Below are positions 17,242-26,353 of a stretch of DNA of 64,000 nt, piece by piece; within the stretch, counting starts at the first letter, position 1, and each line of letters starts with the position of its first letter. The notes under the pieces are model-generated. The model ran no database searches. It was given only the letters and a program-made list of their open reading frames with translations, and was not told where the DNA came from. The position numbers and the translations under genes are program-made. Source of the DNA: Streptomyces sp. TSRI0281 (GTDB taxonomy: Bacteria; Actinomycetota; Actinomycetes; Streptomycetales; Streptomycetaceae). Location of the stretch: NCBI RefSeq assembly GCF_001905125.1, contig NZ_LWLE01000035.1, forward strand, positions 68,749-132,748, given 5' to 3'.

Positions 17242-17964
17242 ATGGCCAAACCTGTCGGCACCACCAGCGCTGTCACCGCCGTGGGGCATCGCGGCGATCC
17301 GTACCGGGCCCGCGAGAACACCCTGCCCTCGATCCGCTCCGCCCTCGAACGGGGGGCGGACGCGGTCGAGATCGACGTCCGGGTGACCCGCGACGGGGTG
17401 CCCGTCCTGCTCCACGACGCCACCCTGGAACGGCTGTGGGGCCACGACCGCCGGCTGGACCGCATCGATCACCAGGAGCTGGTGGAGCTGACCCGGGGCG
17501 GGGTGCCCACCCTGCGCGAGGCACTGCTCGCGGCGGGGGCGCACCGGGTGATGGTCGATCTGCCCGGCGCCACGGACGCGTCCGTACGGAAGATCGTCGG
17601 GGTGGTCCGCGAGTGCGGGGCGGGCGAGCGCGCGTACTACTGCGCGGGCGCCGGGGCGATGCTGCGGGTGCGCGCCGCGGATCCGTCCGCCGAGATCGCC
17701 CTGACCTGGACCACGCTCGCCCCGCCGCGCGCCGTGCTGCTGGACGCGGTGAGGCCGCGCTGGCTGAACTACCGGTTCCCCCTGGTGAGCCGGGAGCTGA
17801 CCGACCGCGCGCACCGGGACGGGCTGCTGGTCTCCGCCTGGACGGCCGACACCAAGCGCACCATGCGACGCCTGATCGAGCGGGGCGTCGACTCGATCAC
17901 CACCAACAGGGTGGACGCTCTGCACCGGGTGCTCGCCAACTCACCCACCAGGCGGGTTCCTTGA
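17242..17964 (+). CDS. Glycerophosphodiester phosphodiesterase
   Basis: 240 residues from ATG 17242. The GDPD TIM-barrel signature is clear: VGHRGDP with His16/Arg17, RENTLPS, GADAVEIDVR with the metal glutamate and aspartate, and VLLHDATLERL with the second catalytic histidine near 60. It hydrolyses glycerophosphodiesters to glycerol-3-phosphate plus alcohol. No signal peptide is seen, so a cytoplasmic enzyme acting on deacylated phospholipids is likely. Its C-terminal half ends in SAWTADTKRTM, typical of the family. Confidence 0.9.
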   Translation: MAKPVGTTSAVTAVGHRGDPYRARENTLPSIRSALERGADAVEIDVRVTRDGVPVLLHDATLERLWGHDRRLDRIDHQELVELTRGGVPTLREALLAAGAHRVMVDLPGATDASVRKIVGVVRECGAGERAYYCAGAGAMLRVRAADPSAEIALTWTTLAPPRAVLLDAVRPRWLNYRFPLVSRELTDRAHRDGLLVSAWTADTKRTMRRLIERGVDSITTNRVDALHRVLANSPTRRVP

Positions 17965-18031
17965 TCTGTCCGGCATGATGGGCGGTGCCCGCATCGCCCG
18001 TGATGCCCCGCCCGGCACCAGAGGAGCAGAC

Positions 18032-18838
18032 GTGACCGACCCCGGCCAGCACTCCGTCCCCGCCCGCGTCCGTTCCGACATCGCCCACAACGCCCGGGTG
18101 TGGAACTACTGGCTGGGCGGCAAGGACAACTACCCCGTCGACCGGGCGGTCGGCGCGCAGGTCACCGGCATGTACCCCAGCATCGGCGAAGTGGCCCGCG
18201 CCGACCGGGCGTTCCTCGGCCGGGCCGTGCGGCACCTGGCCGGTGACGTGGGCATCAGCCAGTTCCTGGACATCGGTACCGGTCTGCCGACCTTCAACAA
18301 CACCCATGAGATCGCCCAGCACACCGCGCCGCACTCACGCGTCGTGTACGTCGACAACGACCCGATCGTGCTGGCCCACGCGCGGGCCCTGCTCACCAGC
18401 TCGCCCGAGGGCGTCACCGAGTACATCGACGCGGACGCCCACCACCCGGAGCGGATCGTCCGGGCCGTCGAACCGACGCTGGACCTGAGCCGGCCGGTCG
18501 CGGTGATGATGCTCGGCATCCTGAACTTCGTCCTGGACACGGACGAGGCGCTGACCATCGTGCGCGAACTGATGGCCGCGGTGCCCTCGGGCAGCTATCT
18601 GGTGCTCACCCACCCCACACTGGAACTGGGCGGCGAGGGCAACGAGGCGGCGATGCGCTTCTGGAACGAGAACGCCACCCCGCCGATCACCGCCCGCAGC
18701 CGCGCCGAGTTCGCCGCGTTCCTGGACGGCCTGGAGATCCTGGAGCCGGGCATCGTGTCCTGCTCGCGCTGGCGCGCCGACGAGGAGACCGAGGCGCCCG
18801 AGGTGGCCCAGTTCGGCGCGGTGGCCCGGAAGCCCTGA
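18032..18838 (+). CDS. DUF574 / S-adenosyl methyltransferase family protein
   Basis: 268 residues from GTG 18032, five bases behind GAGGAG. It has the actinobacterial DUF574 signature: NARVWNYWLGGKDNYPVD near residue 20, FLDIGTGLPT as SAM motif I near 80, VVYVDNDPIVLAHA, and YIDADAHHPE. These proteins bind SAM and are abundant in Streptomyces, but substrates are mostly unknown. The stop overlaps the histidine kinase ATG (TGATG), so the two are translated together, which may be fortuitous or may mark a regulatory unit. Confidence 0.9.
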   Translation: MTDPGQHSVPARVRSDIAHNARVWNYWLGGKDNYPVDRAVGAQVTGMYPSIGEVARADRAFLGRAVRHLAGDVGISQFLDIGTGLPTFNNTHEIAQHTAPHSRVVYVDNDPIVLAHARALLTSSPEGVTEYIDADAHHPERIVRAVEPTLDLSRPVAVMMLGILNFVLDTDEALTIVRELMAAVPSGSYLVLTHPTLELGGEGNEAAMRFWNENATPPITARSRAEFAAFLDGLEILEPGIVSCSRWRADEETEAPEVAQFGAVARKP

Positions 18839-20094
18839 TGCCGATACGTGGGGTCCGGTGGCGCCCGCGGGGGCCGTGGGCCACCGACATCGGCGTCGCA
18901 CTGCTGGTGCAGGCCGCCGTGACCATGCCGTTCGTGGTGCCGCGCTCCGCCGCCCTGCCGGCCGCCACCTGGGCCTCGTACGGCCTGACGACCCTGACCG
19001 TGCTGCCGCTGGTGGCCCGGCGGCGTGCACCGGTCACCGTGCTGATCGCGGTGCTCGCGGCCGGTGCGCTGTACAAGTTCACGGTCGACGGTCCGGGCCA
19101 GCCCTTGCCGTACACGGGTCTGGTGACGTTCTACACGGTGGCCGAGCTGTGTTCGCCGCCCCGGCGGCTCGCGGTCGCGGTGCTGGTCGGCGCGGCGGTG
19201 TTCCCGTCGGTCGCGTGGAACACGGGTGAGGCCAGGGAACTGCTCTTCTCCCTGTTCGTGTTCGCCGCGGCGTACGCCTTCGGACGGTTCACCCACACCC
19301 GCAAGGCGTACATCCGCGCGATGGAGGACCGGGCCCGGCAGCTGGAGCTGACCCACCGGATCGAGGCGGAGCGGGCGGCGGCCCGCGAACGGGCCCGGAT
19401 CGCACGGGAGATGCACGACATCCTGTCCCATGCGGTGAGCCTGATGATCGTGCAGGCGGAAGCGGGCCCGGTGGCGGTGCGCACCGCCCCGGAACGCGCG
19501 GAGGCGGCGTTCGACGCCATCTCGGAGACCGGGCGGGACGCGATGACGCAGTTGCGGCGGATGCTCGGCGTACTGCGCGAGGACGGCTCCGGGCCCGTGG
19601 ACCCGCCCCGCTCGCCGCAGCCCACGCTGGCGGAGCTGCCGGGGCTGCTGGAACGGGTACGGGCGAGCGGTCCGCGGGTCGCGTGCACGACGACCGGGCG
19701 GGCGCGACCGCTCGGGCCGGACACCGAGGCGACGGTCCACCGGATCGTGCAGGAGGCGCTGACGAATGTGGTCCGGCACGCCCACGCCGACTCCGTACAC
19801 GTACAACTGGCTTATGGGACCGATACGTTGACCATCACCATCACGGACGACGGACGCGGCACAAGCTCCGGAACGCAATCGGACGCGAACGCGGACTCGG
19901 GTCCGGCCGTGGGTCCGGGTCCGGGTCCGGACACCGCTGCCGGTACCGGCGCCGGGCACGGGCTGGTCGGCATCCGGGAACGGGCCGCCGCCCACGGCGG
20001 GACGGCCGCGGCCGGCCCCCTCACCGAGGGCCGGGGCTTCCGCGTCCGGGTCACTCTTCCCCTAGTAACGTCCCTGTCGGAGGTGGGAAGTTGA
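18838..20094 (+). CDS. Two-component sensor histidine kinase (NarL-type partner)
   Basis: 418 residues. Four to five N-terminal hydrophobic segments and little extracytoplasmic sequence suggest an intramembrane sensor. The dimerisation domain HisKA_3 has the phosphoacceptor histidine near residue 194 in REMHDILSHAVS; the HATPase domain shows the N box EALTNVVRHA and the G box GHGLVGIRER. Between DDGRG and the G2 box is a 35-residue low-complexity insertion encoded partly by a GGTCCG microsatellite near 19905-19930. The stop overlaps the TTG start of the response regulator. Signal unknown. Confidence 0.92.
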   Translation: MPIRGVRWRPRGPWATDIGVALLVQAAVTMPFVVPRSAALPAATWASYGLTTLTVLPLVARRRAPVTVLIAVLAAGALYKFTVDGPGQPLPYTGLVTFYTVAELCSPPRRLAVAVLVGAAVFPSVAWNTGEARELLFSLFVFAAAYAFGRFTHTRKAYIRAMEDRARQLELTHRIEAERAAARERARIAREMHDILSHAVSLMIVQAEAGPVAVRTAPERAEAAFDAISETGRDAMTQLRRMLGVLREDGSGPVDPPRSPQPTLAELPGLLERVRASGPRVACTTTGRARPLGPDTEATVHRIVQEALTNVVRHAHADSVHVQLAYGTDTLTITITDDGRGTSSGTQSDANADSGPAVGPGPGPDTAAGTGAGHGLVGIRERAAAHGGTAAAGPLTEGRGFRVRVTLPLVTSLSEVGS

Positions 20095-20825
20095 CGATCC
20101 GCGTGGTGGTGGCCGACGACCAGGAGCTGGTGCGCAGCGGCTTCGCGATGATCCTGGACGCGCAGCCGGACATCGAGGTGGTCGCGGAGGCCGGTGACGG
20201 TGAGCGGGCTCTCGCCGCGGTGCGGCGGCTGCGGCCCGACGTGGCGCTGCTGGACATCCGGATGCCCGTCATGGACGGCATCGAGGCGTGCCGGGCGATC
20301 AGCGCGCAGAGCGCGTGCCGGACGGTCATGCTGACCACGTTCGACGCGGACGAGTATGTCTATGAGTCCCTGCACGCGGGCGCGAGCGGCTTTCTGCTGA
20401 AGGACGTCCGCCGGGACGACCTGGTGCACGCGGTGCGGGTGGTGTCGGCCGGTGACTCGTTGCTGGCCCCGTCGGTGGCACGCCGGCTGATCGCCGAGTA
20501 CACGGCCCGACCGCCCGTGACCGCCTCCGGCGCACCGTCCCCGCAGCGGCTGGAGGTGCTGACCGCCCGGGAGCGGGAGACCCTGCTGCATCTGGCCCGC
20601 GGTCTGTCCAACGCGGAGATAGCGGCCGCGCTCGTGGTCAGCGAGCACACGGTGAAGACGCATGTGGGCAACGTGCTGTCCAAGCTGGGCCTGCGGGACC
20701 GGATCCAGGCGGTCATCTGCGCGTACGAGACGGGGCTCGTCGCTCCCTCGCCGGAGGGAGAGGCCGCGCTCTCCTCCCCCGCACAGGCGAGGAGATCACG
20801 GGGCGAGGACCGCCCGCTCCGGTGA
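20091..20825 (+). CDS. LuxR/NarL-family response regulator
   Basis: 244 residues from TTG 20091, chosen because GGAGG (20079-20083) is seven bases upstream and TTGA overlaps the kinase stop. Receiver domain with Asp9-Asp10, phosphoacceptor Asp55 (LLDIRMP), Thr and Lys of LLKD; then a C-terminal LuxR helix-turn-helix (LTARERETLLHLARGLSN, VKTHVGNVLSKL). Partner of the preceding kinase. The acidic/basic tail after residue 215 is not conserved. Confidence 0.92.
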   Translation: MTIRVVVADDQELVRSGFAMILDAQPDIEVVAEAGDGERALAAVRRLRPDVALLDIRMPVMDGIEACRAISAQSACRTVMLTTFDADEYVYESLHAGASGFLLKDVRRDDLVHAVRVVSAGDSLLAPSVARRLIAEYTARPPVTASGAPSPQRLEVLTARERETLLHLARGLSNAEIAAALVVSEHTVKTHVGNVLSKLGLRDRIQAVICAYETGLVAPSPEGEAALSSPAQARRSRGEDRPLR

Positions 20826-20899
20826 TCCGCCGGGGCCCGCGGGTCAACAGGATGGAGCCATCGAGCAGTTACGGACTTCACGCCCCTCGGAGGCACCTG

Positions 20900-22132
20900 A
20901 TGCACCCCCGTACCCACACCCGCGCACTCCTCGCCGCGGCCCTGGTTCTCGGCATCATGTCCGGCCCGGCCGCCCCGGCGTTCGCGAGCACCTTGGCCGC
21001 ACCGGCGTTCGCAAGCACCTCCACCGCCCCGACCACCGCGTCCGCCGCGGCCCGCCCGCACGACGCCCCGGACGCCGACGCGCTGCGCGCGGCGATCGCC
21101 GGGCTGCCGAGTGCCGACGCCACCGCCGCGCTCGTGCGGGTCGGCGGCAGCGACGGCCGCTGGCGGGGCAGCGCGGGCGTGCACGATCTGGTCTCCGGCC
21201 GCCCCGCCGACCCCGACGCCCGCTTCCGGGCCGGGTCGGTGACCAAGGTGTTCACGGCGGCCACGGTCCTCCAGCTGGCGGGCGAGGGCGCCATCGCCCT
21301 GGACCGCACGGCCCGGCACTACCTCCCGGACCTGATCCCGGCACGGTACGGGCAGGTCACCGTGGGCCAGCTCCTCAACCACACCAGCGGCATCCCGGCC
21401 GCCGACCTGCCGGGCGACACCGTCGAGGAGTGGTACGCGCACCGCTTCGACCTGCACACCCCGCGCGAAATGGTCGCCTCCGCCACCGCGGAGGAGCGGG
21501 AGTTCGCGCCGGGCCGCAGCCAGCACTACCTCAACATCAACTACACCGTGCTGGGGCTGCTGATCGAGAAGGTCACCGGCGACGCGTACGCGGACCAGGT
21601 CGGCGCGCGCATCCTGCGCCCGCTCGGGCTGCGCTCCACCTCCTACCCGGGGACCGACCCCCGTATCCAGGGCCCCCACAACCGCGGCTACCAGGTCTTC
21701 GAGAAGCCCGGCGGCGGTACGGAGCTGCGGGACGTGTCGGTGTGGGGGGCGACCGACGGGTGGGCGGCGGGGGACATCATCTCGACCACCGCCGATCTGG
21801 AGCGCTTCACGAAGGCCCTGTTCCGGGGGCAGGTGGTGCGCGGGCCGCTGCTGGAGGAGATGTTCACGCTGCCGGACCCGTCGGTGCGCGACCACCGATC
21901 GGGGAAGCCCGCCCAGTACAGCGCGGGGCTTTCCGTGATGACGCTGGGCGGGCGCCAGGTCTGGGGGAAGACGGGGGGCCGCTGGGGCTACAACTCCGTG
22001 CTGGCGGCCACGCGTGATCTGTCCCGGACCCTGGTCTACAGCGTCAACGCGACGGACGCGAAGGGGCAGGACGCGAACGCCACGGCGATGAAGCTCGTGG
22101 TGGCGGCCTTCGGCCCGCCGTCGGCCGGGTGA
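20900..22132 (+). CDS. Secreted serine beta-lactamase / D-alanyl-D-alanine carboxypeptidase family protein
   Basis: 410 residues from ATG 20900, six bases behind GGAGG (20889-20893). A Sec signal peptide is followed by a duplicated PAFAST segment. The class C/DD-peptidase fold shows SVTK (nucleophile serine near 113), a YLNINYT motif near 211 in the YxN position and KTG near 357. Such enzymes cleave or transfer D-Ala peptides or hydrolyse other esters outside the cell; whether it confers beta-lactam resistance cannot be told from sequence. It reads behind the response regulator with 74 bases between. Confidence 0.9.
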   Translation: MHPRTHTRALLAAALVLGIMSGPAAPAFASTLAAPAFASTSTAPTTASAAARPHDAPDADALRAAIAGLPSADATAALVRVGGSDGRWRGSAGVHDLVSGRPADPDARFRAGSVTKVFTAATVLQLAGEGAIALDRTARHYLPDLIPARYGQVTVGQLLNHTSGIPAADLPGDTVEEWYAHRFDLHTPREMVASATAEEREFAPGRSQHYLNINYTVLGLLIEKVTGDAYADQVGARILRPLGLRSTSYPGTDPRIQGPHNRGYQVFEKPGGGTELRDVSVWGATDGWAAGDIISTTADLERFTKALFRGQVVRGPLLEEMFTLPDPSVRDHRSGKPAQYSAGLSVMTLGGRQVWGKTGGRWGYNSVLAATRDLSRTLVYSVNATDAKGQDANATAMKLVVAAFGPPSAG

Positions 22133-22155
22133 TCCGGACCACCGCTGGGCAAAGG

Positions 22156-22201
22156 CCCCGGACGGCGGCCGGCCGGGGCCCGTGACCGCCGCCGTCCGGG
22201 G
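22156..22201. terminator. Bidirectional terminator hairpin
   Basis: Perfect 14-base inverted repeat CCCCGGACGGCGGC (22156-22169) with its complement at 22188-22201 and an 18-base GC-rich loop, placed between two convergent genes. Confidence 0.85.
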
Positions 22202-22206
22202 ATGGC

Positions 22207-22773
22207 TCAGACCGCCGGGGCGGGCGCCGACGGCCCGGACGGCGATCCGCCCGTCACCTCCCCCGCCGCCCCCGCTGCCGCATCCGTCGCCGCTTCCAGC
22301 CGTTTGATCAGGCGGCGCAGAAGCAGCAGCGGGATCACTCCGAAGACGCCGAAGGACATGTCGATCACCGTCCACCAGACGGGGATGTCCCGGAGGGGCC
22401 CGCAGATCAGGGCGAGCGGGATGATCCCCGCGCAGGCGATCATGCCGAACTCGATCACCCAGATGTTGCGGACCGGGTCACGGTAGGGGCCGTAGAACGC
22501 GACCGCGATGACGAGGTGGGCGAAGGCCAGCCAGTCGGTGCCGTACAGGACGAAGGGGTACGACGCGTCGGCCGCGTCGAGCCCTTCCCCGACCCGGGTG
22601 ATCCACTCCATCAGGGACGGCAGATGCTCGGGCACGGGCGAGGAGGCCAGGACGTCCTCGGCCCAGCGGAGTTCGGTGACGAGCGGGAAGGCGGTCAGCC
22701 CGCTCAGCACCAGACAGACGAGGAAGATGACCAACCACACGCGGATGCGCCGCAAGAGGGCTCGCTCGCTCAT
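22207..22773 (-). CDS. Four-helix integral membrane protein, function unknown
   Basis: 188 residues from ATG 22773. Hydrophobic segments at about 11-31, 78-97, 104-125 and 132-152, with an extracytoplasmic stretch of about 45 residues after the first helix and a Lys/Arg-rich cytoplasmic end, then an Ala/Gly/Pro tail. Motifs VLYGTDWLAFAH and YRDPVRNIWV recall a small Gram-positive membrane family of unknown role. It reads leftward 51 bases after the polyamine-binding lipoprotein gene and may be cotranscribed with it. Confidence 0.8.
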   Translation of the reverse strand: MSERALLRRIRVWLVIFLVCLVLSGLTAFPLVTELRWAEDVLASSPVPEHLPSLMEWITRVGEGLDAADASYPFVLYGTDWLAFAHLVIAVAFYGPYRDPVRNIWVIEFGMIACAGIIPLALICGPLRDIPVWWTVIDMSFGVFGVIPLLLLRRLIKRLEAATDAAAGAAGEVTGGSPSGPSAPAPAV

Positions 22774-22824
22774 GTCCGCAGCGTACGCCCATCATGAACG
22801 TGTTCAAAAACCGGTCCGGCCCAC

Positions 22825-24012
22825 TCACAGCCCGACGATGGAGTTCCACTTCTTGGCGAAGCCGGTGCGCTCCTCGGACGTGATGTCGCGGGCGATCGCC
22901 AGCCGTTGGCGCATCGCGTCGTCGGGGAAGACGAGCGGGTCCTCGGCGAGCGCGGCCGTCTCCTCGTCCTTGGCGGAGGCCAGGATCTCCCGGGCGGCCG
23001 GGACCGGGCAGACGTAGTTGACCCAGGTGGCCAGTTCGGCCGCGACCTCCGGCCGGTAGTAGAAGTCGACCAGCTTCTCCGCATTGCGCTTGTGCTCGGC
23101 GAGGTTGGGGATCATCAGCGATTCCGACCAGAGCTCGGCACCCTCCTCGGGCACCACGAACTCGATCTCCGGGTTGTCGGCCTGGAGCTGGATGACATCG
23201 CCGGAGTACGCCTGACAGGCGAGCACATCGCCGGTGGCCAGGTCCTTGATGTAGTCGTTGCCGGTGAAGCGGCGGATGTGCCGGGACTTCACCCGCTTCT
23301 CCACCTGCTCGCACATCAGATGGAAGTCGTCGGCCGTCCAGCGGGTGATGTCGACCCCGTTGCCCTGCATCAGCAGCGCGAACGACTCGTCCAGCCCGGA
23401 CAGCAGCGTCACCTTCCCCCGCAGGTCGTCCGCCCACAGCTCGCCCGTGTGCCGGATCTCGCGGCCGAGCTTCTCGCGGTTGTACGCGATGCCGGTGATC
23501 CCGGACTGCCACGGAACACTGTGCCGCCGGCCTTCGTCGAACGCGGGCGAACGCAACTGCGGGTCGAGGTACTTGGCGACATTGGGCTGCCTCGCCCGGT
23601 CCATCTCCTGCACCCAGCCCAGACGTACGAAGCGGGCGGCCATCCAGTCGCTGATGACGATCAGGTCCCGGCCGGTCCGCTGGTGGTTCATCAGCGCCGG
23701 ACTGATCTTCCCGAAGAACTCGTCGTTGTCGTTGATCTCCTCGGTGTACGTGACGGAGATCCCGGTCCGCCGGGTGAACGCGTCGAGGGTGGGCCGCTTC
23801 GACTCGTTCTCGTCGTCGGTGTCGATGTAGAGCGGCCAGTTGGCGAAGTGCAGGGAACGGTCGCGCCGCGAGCTGTCGCGTCCGGCCCGGTCCCCCGGCT
23901 CCACATAGGCGGCGGGCACTCCGCAGCCCGCCAGCGTGGCACCGGCCGCCCCCGCCCCGAGGGCGCGCAGCAGGGAACGGCGGGACATGGGGTTGTTCGG
24001 GATCGCTCGCAC
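22825..24012 (-). CDS. Orphan polyamine-type substrate-binding lipoprotein (PotD paralogue)
   Basis: 395 residues from GTG 24012; this start has no clear ribosome-binding site and ATG 23988 is an alternative. Twin-arginine signal SRRSLLRALG (10-19) with lipobox LAGC and cysteine 30. The fold and many segments parallel the PotD at 11595, e.g. YTEEINDNDEFFGK, IRRFTGNDYIKDL, GDVIQLQADNPEI and WVNYVCPV. No permease or ATPase gene is adjacent, so it probably feeds PotABC or has a sensing role. Its upstream neighbour is the second aldehyde dehydrogenase, which stops 235 bases away behind a strong hairpin. Confidence 0.9.
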   Translation of the reverse strand: MRAIPNNPMSRRSLLRALGAGAAGATLAGCGVPAAYVEPGDRAGRDSSRRDRSLHFANWPLYIDTDDENESKRPTLDAFTRRTGISVTYTEEINDNDEFFGKISPALMNHQRTGRDLIVISDWMAARFVRLGWVQEMDRARQPNVAKYLDPQLRSPAFDEGRRHSVPWQSGITGIAYNREKLGREIRHTGELWADDLRGKVTLLSGLDESFALLMQGNGVDITRWTADDFHLMCEQVEKRVKSRHIRRFTGNDYIKDLATGDVLACQAYSGDVIQLQADNPEIEFVVPEEGAELWSESLMIPNLAEHKRNAEKLVDFYYRPEVAAELATWVNYVCPVPAAREILASAKDEETAALAEDPLVFPDDAMRQRLAIARDITSEERTGFAKKWNSIVGL

Positions 24013-24127
24013 CTGCGCAGGATGCCGGTCGGGGGCGCGGCGGGCAATGGACCAACCGTCCAGCGCCACCCACCCGGTCCGCACACCCTGTCGATGGTGC
24101 GGGCACCCGGCCGCCACGGGACGCGAA

Positions 24128-24155
24128 ACGGCCCCGGGCCGGAGCCCGGGGCCGT
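24128..24155 (-). terminator. Terminator hairpin after the second ALDH gene
   Basis: Perfect 12-base stem ACGGCCCCGGGC (24128-24139) with 24144-24155 and a four-base loop; on the minus strand it is followed by TTTCG. About 93 bases past the ALDH stop. Confidence 0.8.
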
Positions 24156-24247
24156 AACCACCACTGCGATGCCCGCTGAGCGACGGGCGTCGCCCGGCCG
24201 ACGACGCCGGTCGGGCGACGCCGGTCGGGCACCCGGGCCGGACGATC

Positions 24248-25684
24248 TCAGTCGAGCGACGTCATGACGTGCTTGATCCGGGTGTAGTCCTCGAAGCCGT
24301 ACGCGGAGAGGTCCTTGCCGTATCCGGACTTCTTGAACCCGCCGTGCGGCATCTCGGCGACGAGCGGGATGTGGGTGTTGATCCACACGCAGCCGAAGTC
24401 GAGGTTCTTGGACATCCGCATCGCGCGGGAGTGGTCCTTGGTCCACACCGAGGACGCCAGCGCGTACTCGACGCCGTTCGCGTACTCCAGGGCCTGGGCC
24501 TCGTCGGTGAACGACTGGACCGTGATGACCGGGCCGAAGACCTCGTTCTGGATGATCTCGTCGTCCTGCTTGAGTCCGGAGACGACGGTCGGGGCGTAGA
24601 AGTAGCCCTTCTCGCCGACCCGGTGGCCACCGGCCTCGACCTTGGCGTGCGCGGGGAGGCGCTCGATGAAGCCGCTGACCTGCTTCAGTTGGTTGGCGTT
24701 GTTCAGCGGGCCGTACAGCACGTCCTCGTCGTCCGGCTGCCCGGTCTTCGTGTCGGCGGCGGCCTTGGCGAGCGCGGTGACGAACTCGTCGTGGATGGAC
24801 TCGTGGACCAGCACGCGGGTCGCGGCCGTACAGTCCTGGCCCGCATTGAAGTAGCCCGCGCCGGAGATGCCCTCGACGGCCTTGGCGATGTCGCTGTCCT
24901 CGAAGACCACGGCGGGCGCCTTGCCACCGAGCTCCAGGTGGACGCGCTTGACGTCCTTGGCCGCGGACTCGGCGACCTGCATGCCGGCCCGTACCGAACC
25001 GGTGATGGAGGCCATCGCCGGGGTCGGGTGCTCGACCATCGCACGGCCGGTGTCCCGGTCGCCGCAGATGACGTTGAAGACGCCCTTGGGGAGGATCTGG
25101 CCGATGATCTCGGCGATCAGCACGGTCGACGCCGGGGTGGTGTCGGACGGCTTGATGACGACGGTGTTGCCCGCGGCGAGCGCCGGGGCGAACTTCCACA
25201 CGGCCATCATCATCGGGTAGTTCCACGGCGCCACCTGCGCGCAGACCCCGACCGGCTCACGCCGGACGATGGAGGTGAGGCCCTCCATGTACTCGCCGGC
25301 CGAGCGGCCTTCGAGCATCCGGGCGGCACCCGCGAAGAAGCGGATCTGGTCCACCATCGGCGGGACTTCTTCGGTACGGGTGAGCTCCAGCGGCTTGCCG
25401 GTGTTCTCCGACTCGGCCGCGATCAGGTCCTCGGCCCGCTCCTCGAAGGCGTCCGCGATCTTCAGCAGGGCCTTCTGGCGCTCCGCGGGCGTGACGTCAC
25501 GCCAGGCGGGGAACGCGGCGGCAGCGGCGTCCATGGCGGCATCGACATCGGCCTGACCGGAGAGCGGGGAGGTCGCGTAGACCTCTTCCGTCACCGGGTT
25601 GACCACATCAATGGTCCGCCCGTCCGCGGCGTCCCGGAACTCTCCGTTGATGTAGTTGCGCAGACGGCGCACCTCGGTGGTCAC
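24248..25684 (-). CDS. Aldehyde dehydrogenase, gamma-aminobutyraldehyde type (second copy)
   Basis: 478 residues from GTG 25684, seven bases behind AGGAGG. Betaine/aminoaldehyde dehydrogenase branch: PWNYPMMMAVWK, SITGSVRAG, LELGGKAP, catalytic Cys285 in GQDCTAATR and the C-terminal HGGFKKSGYGKDLS. Compared with the copy at 12893 the middle is similar but the N-terminus differs, so they are paralogues of some age. It oxidises an amino-aldehyde, probably the product of the adjacent aminotransferase. It is divergent from the Lrp-family regulator, which probably controls it. Confidence 0.9.
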   Translation of the reverse strand: MTTEVRRLRNYINGEFRDAADGRTIDVVNPVTEEVYATSPLSGQADVDAAMDAAAAAFPAWRDVTPAERQKALLKIADAFEERAEDLIAAESENTGKPLELTRTEEVPPMVDQIRFFAGAARMLEGRSAGEYMEGLTSIVRREPVGVCAQVAPWNYPMMMAVWKFAPALAAGNTVVIKPSDTTPASTVLIAEIIGQILPKGVFNVICGDRDTGRAMVEHPTPAMASITGSVRAGMQVAESAAKDVKRVHLELGGKAPAVVFEDSDIAKAVEGISGAGYFNAGQDCTAATRVLVHESIHDEFVTALAKAAADTKTGQPDDEDVLYGPLNNANQLKQVSGFIERLPAHAKVEAGGHRVGEKGYFYAPTVVSGLKQDDEIIQNEVFGPVITVQSFTDEAQALEYANGVEYALASSVWTKDHSRAMRMSKNLDFGCVWINTHIPLVAEMPHGGFKKSGYGKDLSAYGFEDYTRIKHVMTSLD

Positions 25685-25861
25685 AACCACCCCTCCTGTC
25701 GGCTGTCCGATGGGTGAGATGTCCACCCTAATCGTTCCGGTGACGCTTTCGACATACCCACCCGCCGGGAACTTCGGATTCAGTGAGATCCAGACCCTCA
25801 AACAACGAATTTCATCGATTTGGGGTTGCGAGACAGACGAGTCTCGGTGCAGAGTGAGTTC
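25685..25861. promoter_or_regulatory. Divergent promoter region, ALDH versus Lrp regulator
   Basis: 177 bases. On the minus strand a TAGGGT (25725-25730) could be a -10 for the ALDH. The AT-rich stretch 25799-25821, containing AACAACGAATTTCATCG, resembles AACAACGGAATCAC in front of the polyamine operon. CGAGAC-N6-GTCTCG (25829-25846) is an inverted repeat just before the regulator start. Lrp-family proteins usually bind their own divergent promoter; the site assignment is inference. Confidence 0.5.
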
Positions 25862-26353
25862 GTGGCCAGTCGCAGCGCAGACTCCAGGACAGGGAACGGA
25901 TCGTCCCCAGCGGTCGATGCCGTCTCCCTCGCGATCATCGAGCAGCTCCAGGAGGACGGGCGTCGTCCGTACGCCGCGATCGGCAAGGCCGTCGGCCTCT
26001 CCGAAGCCGCCGTACGCCAGCGCGTCCAGAAGCTGCTCGATCAGGGCGTGATGCAGATTGTCGCCGTCACGGACCCGCTCACCGTGGGCCTGCGGCGGCA
26101 GGCGATGGTCGGCATCAACGTCGAGGGCGACCTCGACCCCGTGGCAGAAGCCCTGTCGGCCATGGCCGAGTGCGAGTACGTGGTGATGACCGCGGGCTCG
26201 TTCGACCTGATGGTGGAGATCGTCTGTGAGGACGACGACCACCTGCTGGAGACGATCAACAAGCGCATCCGGGCCATACCCGGCGTTCGCTCCACCGAGA
26301 GCTTCGTCTACCTCAAGCTCAAGAAGCAGACCTATATGTGGGGAACCCGATAG
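25862..26353 (+). CDS. Lrp/AsnC-family transcriptional regulator
   Basis: 163 residues from GTG 25862; GTG 25847 in the same frame is possible and neither has a strong ribosome-binding site. An N-terminal winged helix (LAIIEQLQEDGRRPYAAIGK...AAVRQRVQKLLDQGV) precedes the RAM ligand-binding domain (MVGINVEGDLDPV, CEYVVMTAGSFDLMVEIVCEDDD, IPGVRSTESFVYLKL). These regulators sense amino acids or related amines. It overlaps the aminotransferase gene by 16 bases and faces the ALDH, so it very probably governs this amine catabolic block. Confidence 0.9.
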   Translation: MASRSADSRTGNGSSPAVDAVSLAIIEQLQEDGRRPYAAIGKAVGLSEAAVRQRVQKLLDQGVMQIVAVTDPLTVGLRRQAMVGINVEGDLDPVAEALSAMAECEYVVMTAGSFDLMVEIVCEDDDHLLETINKRIRAIPGVRSTESFVYLKLKKQTYMWGTR

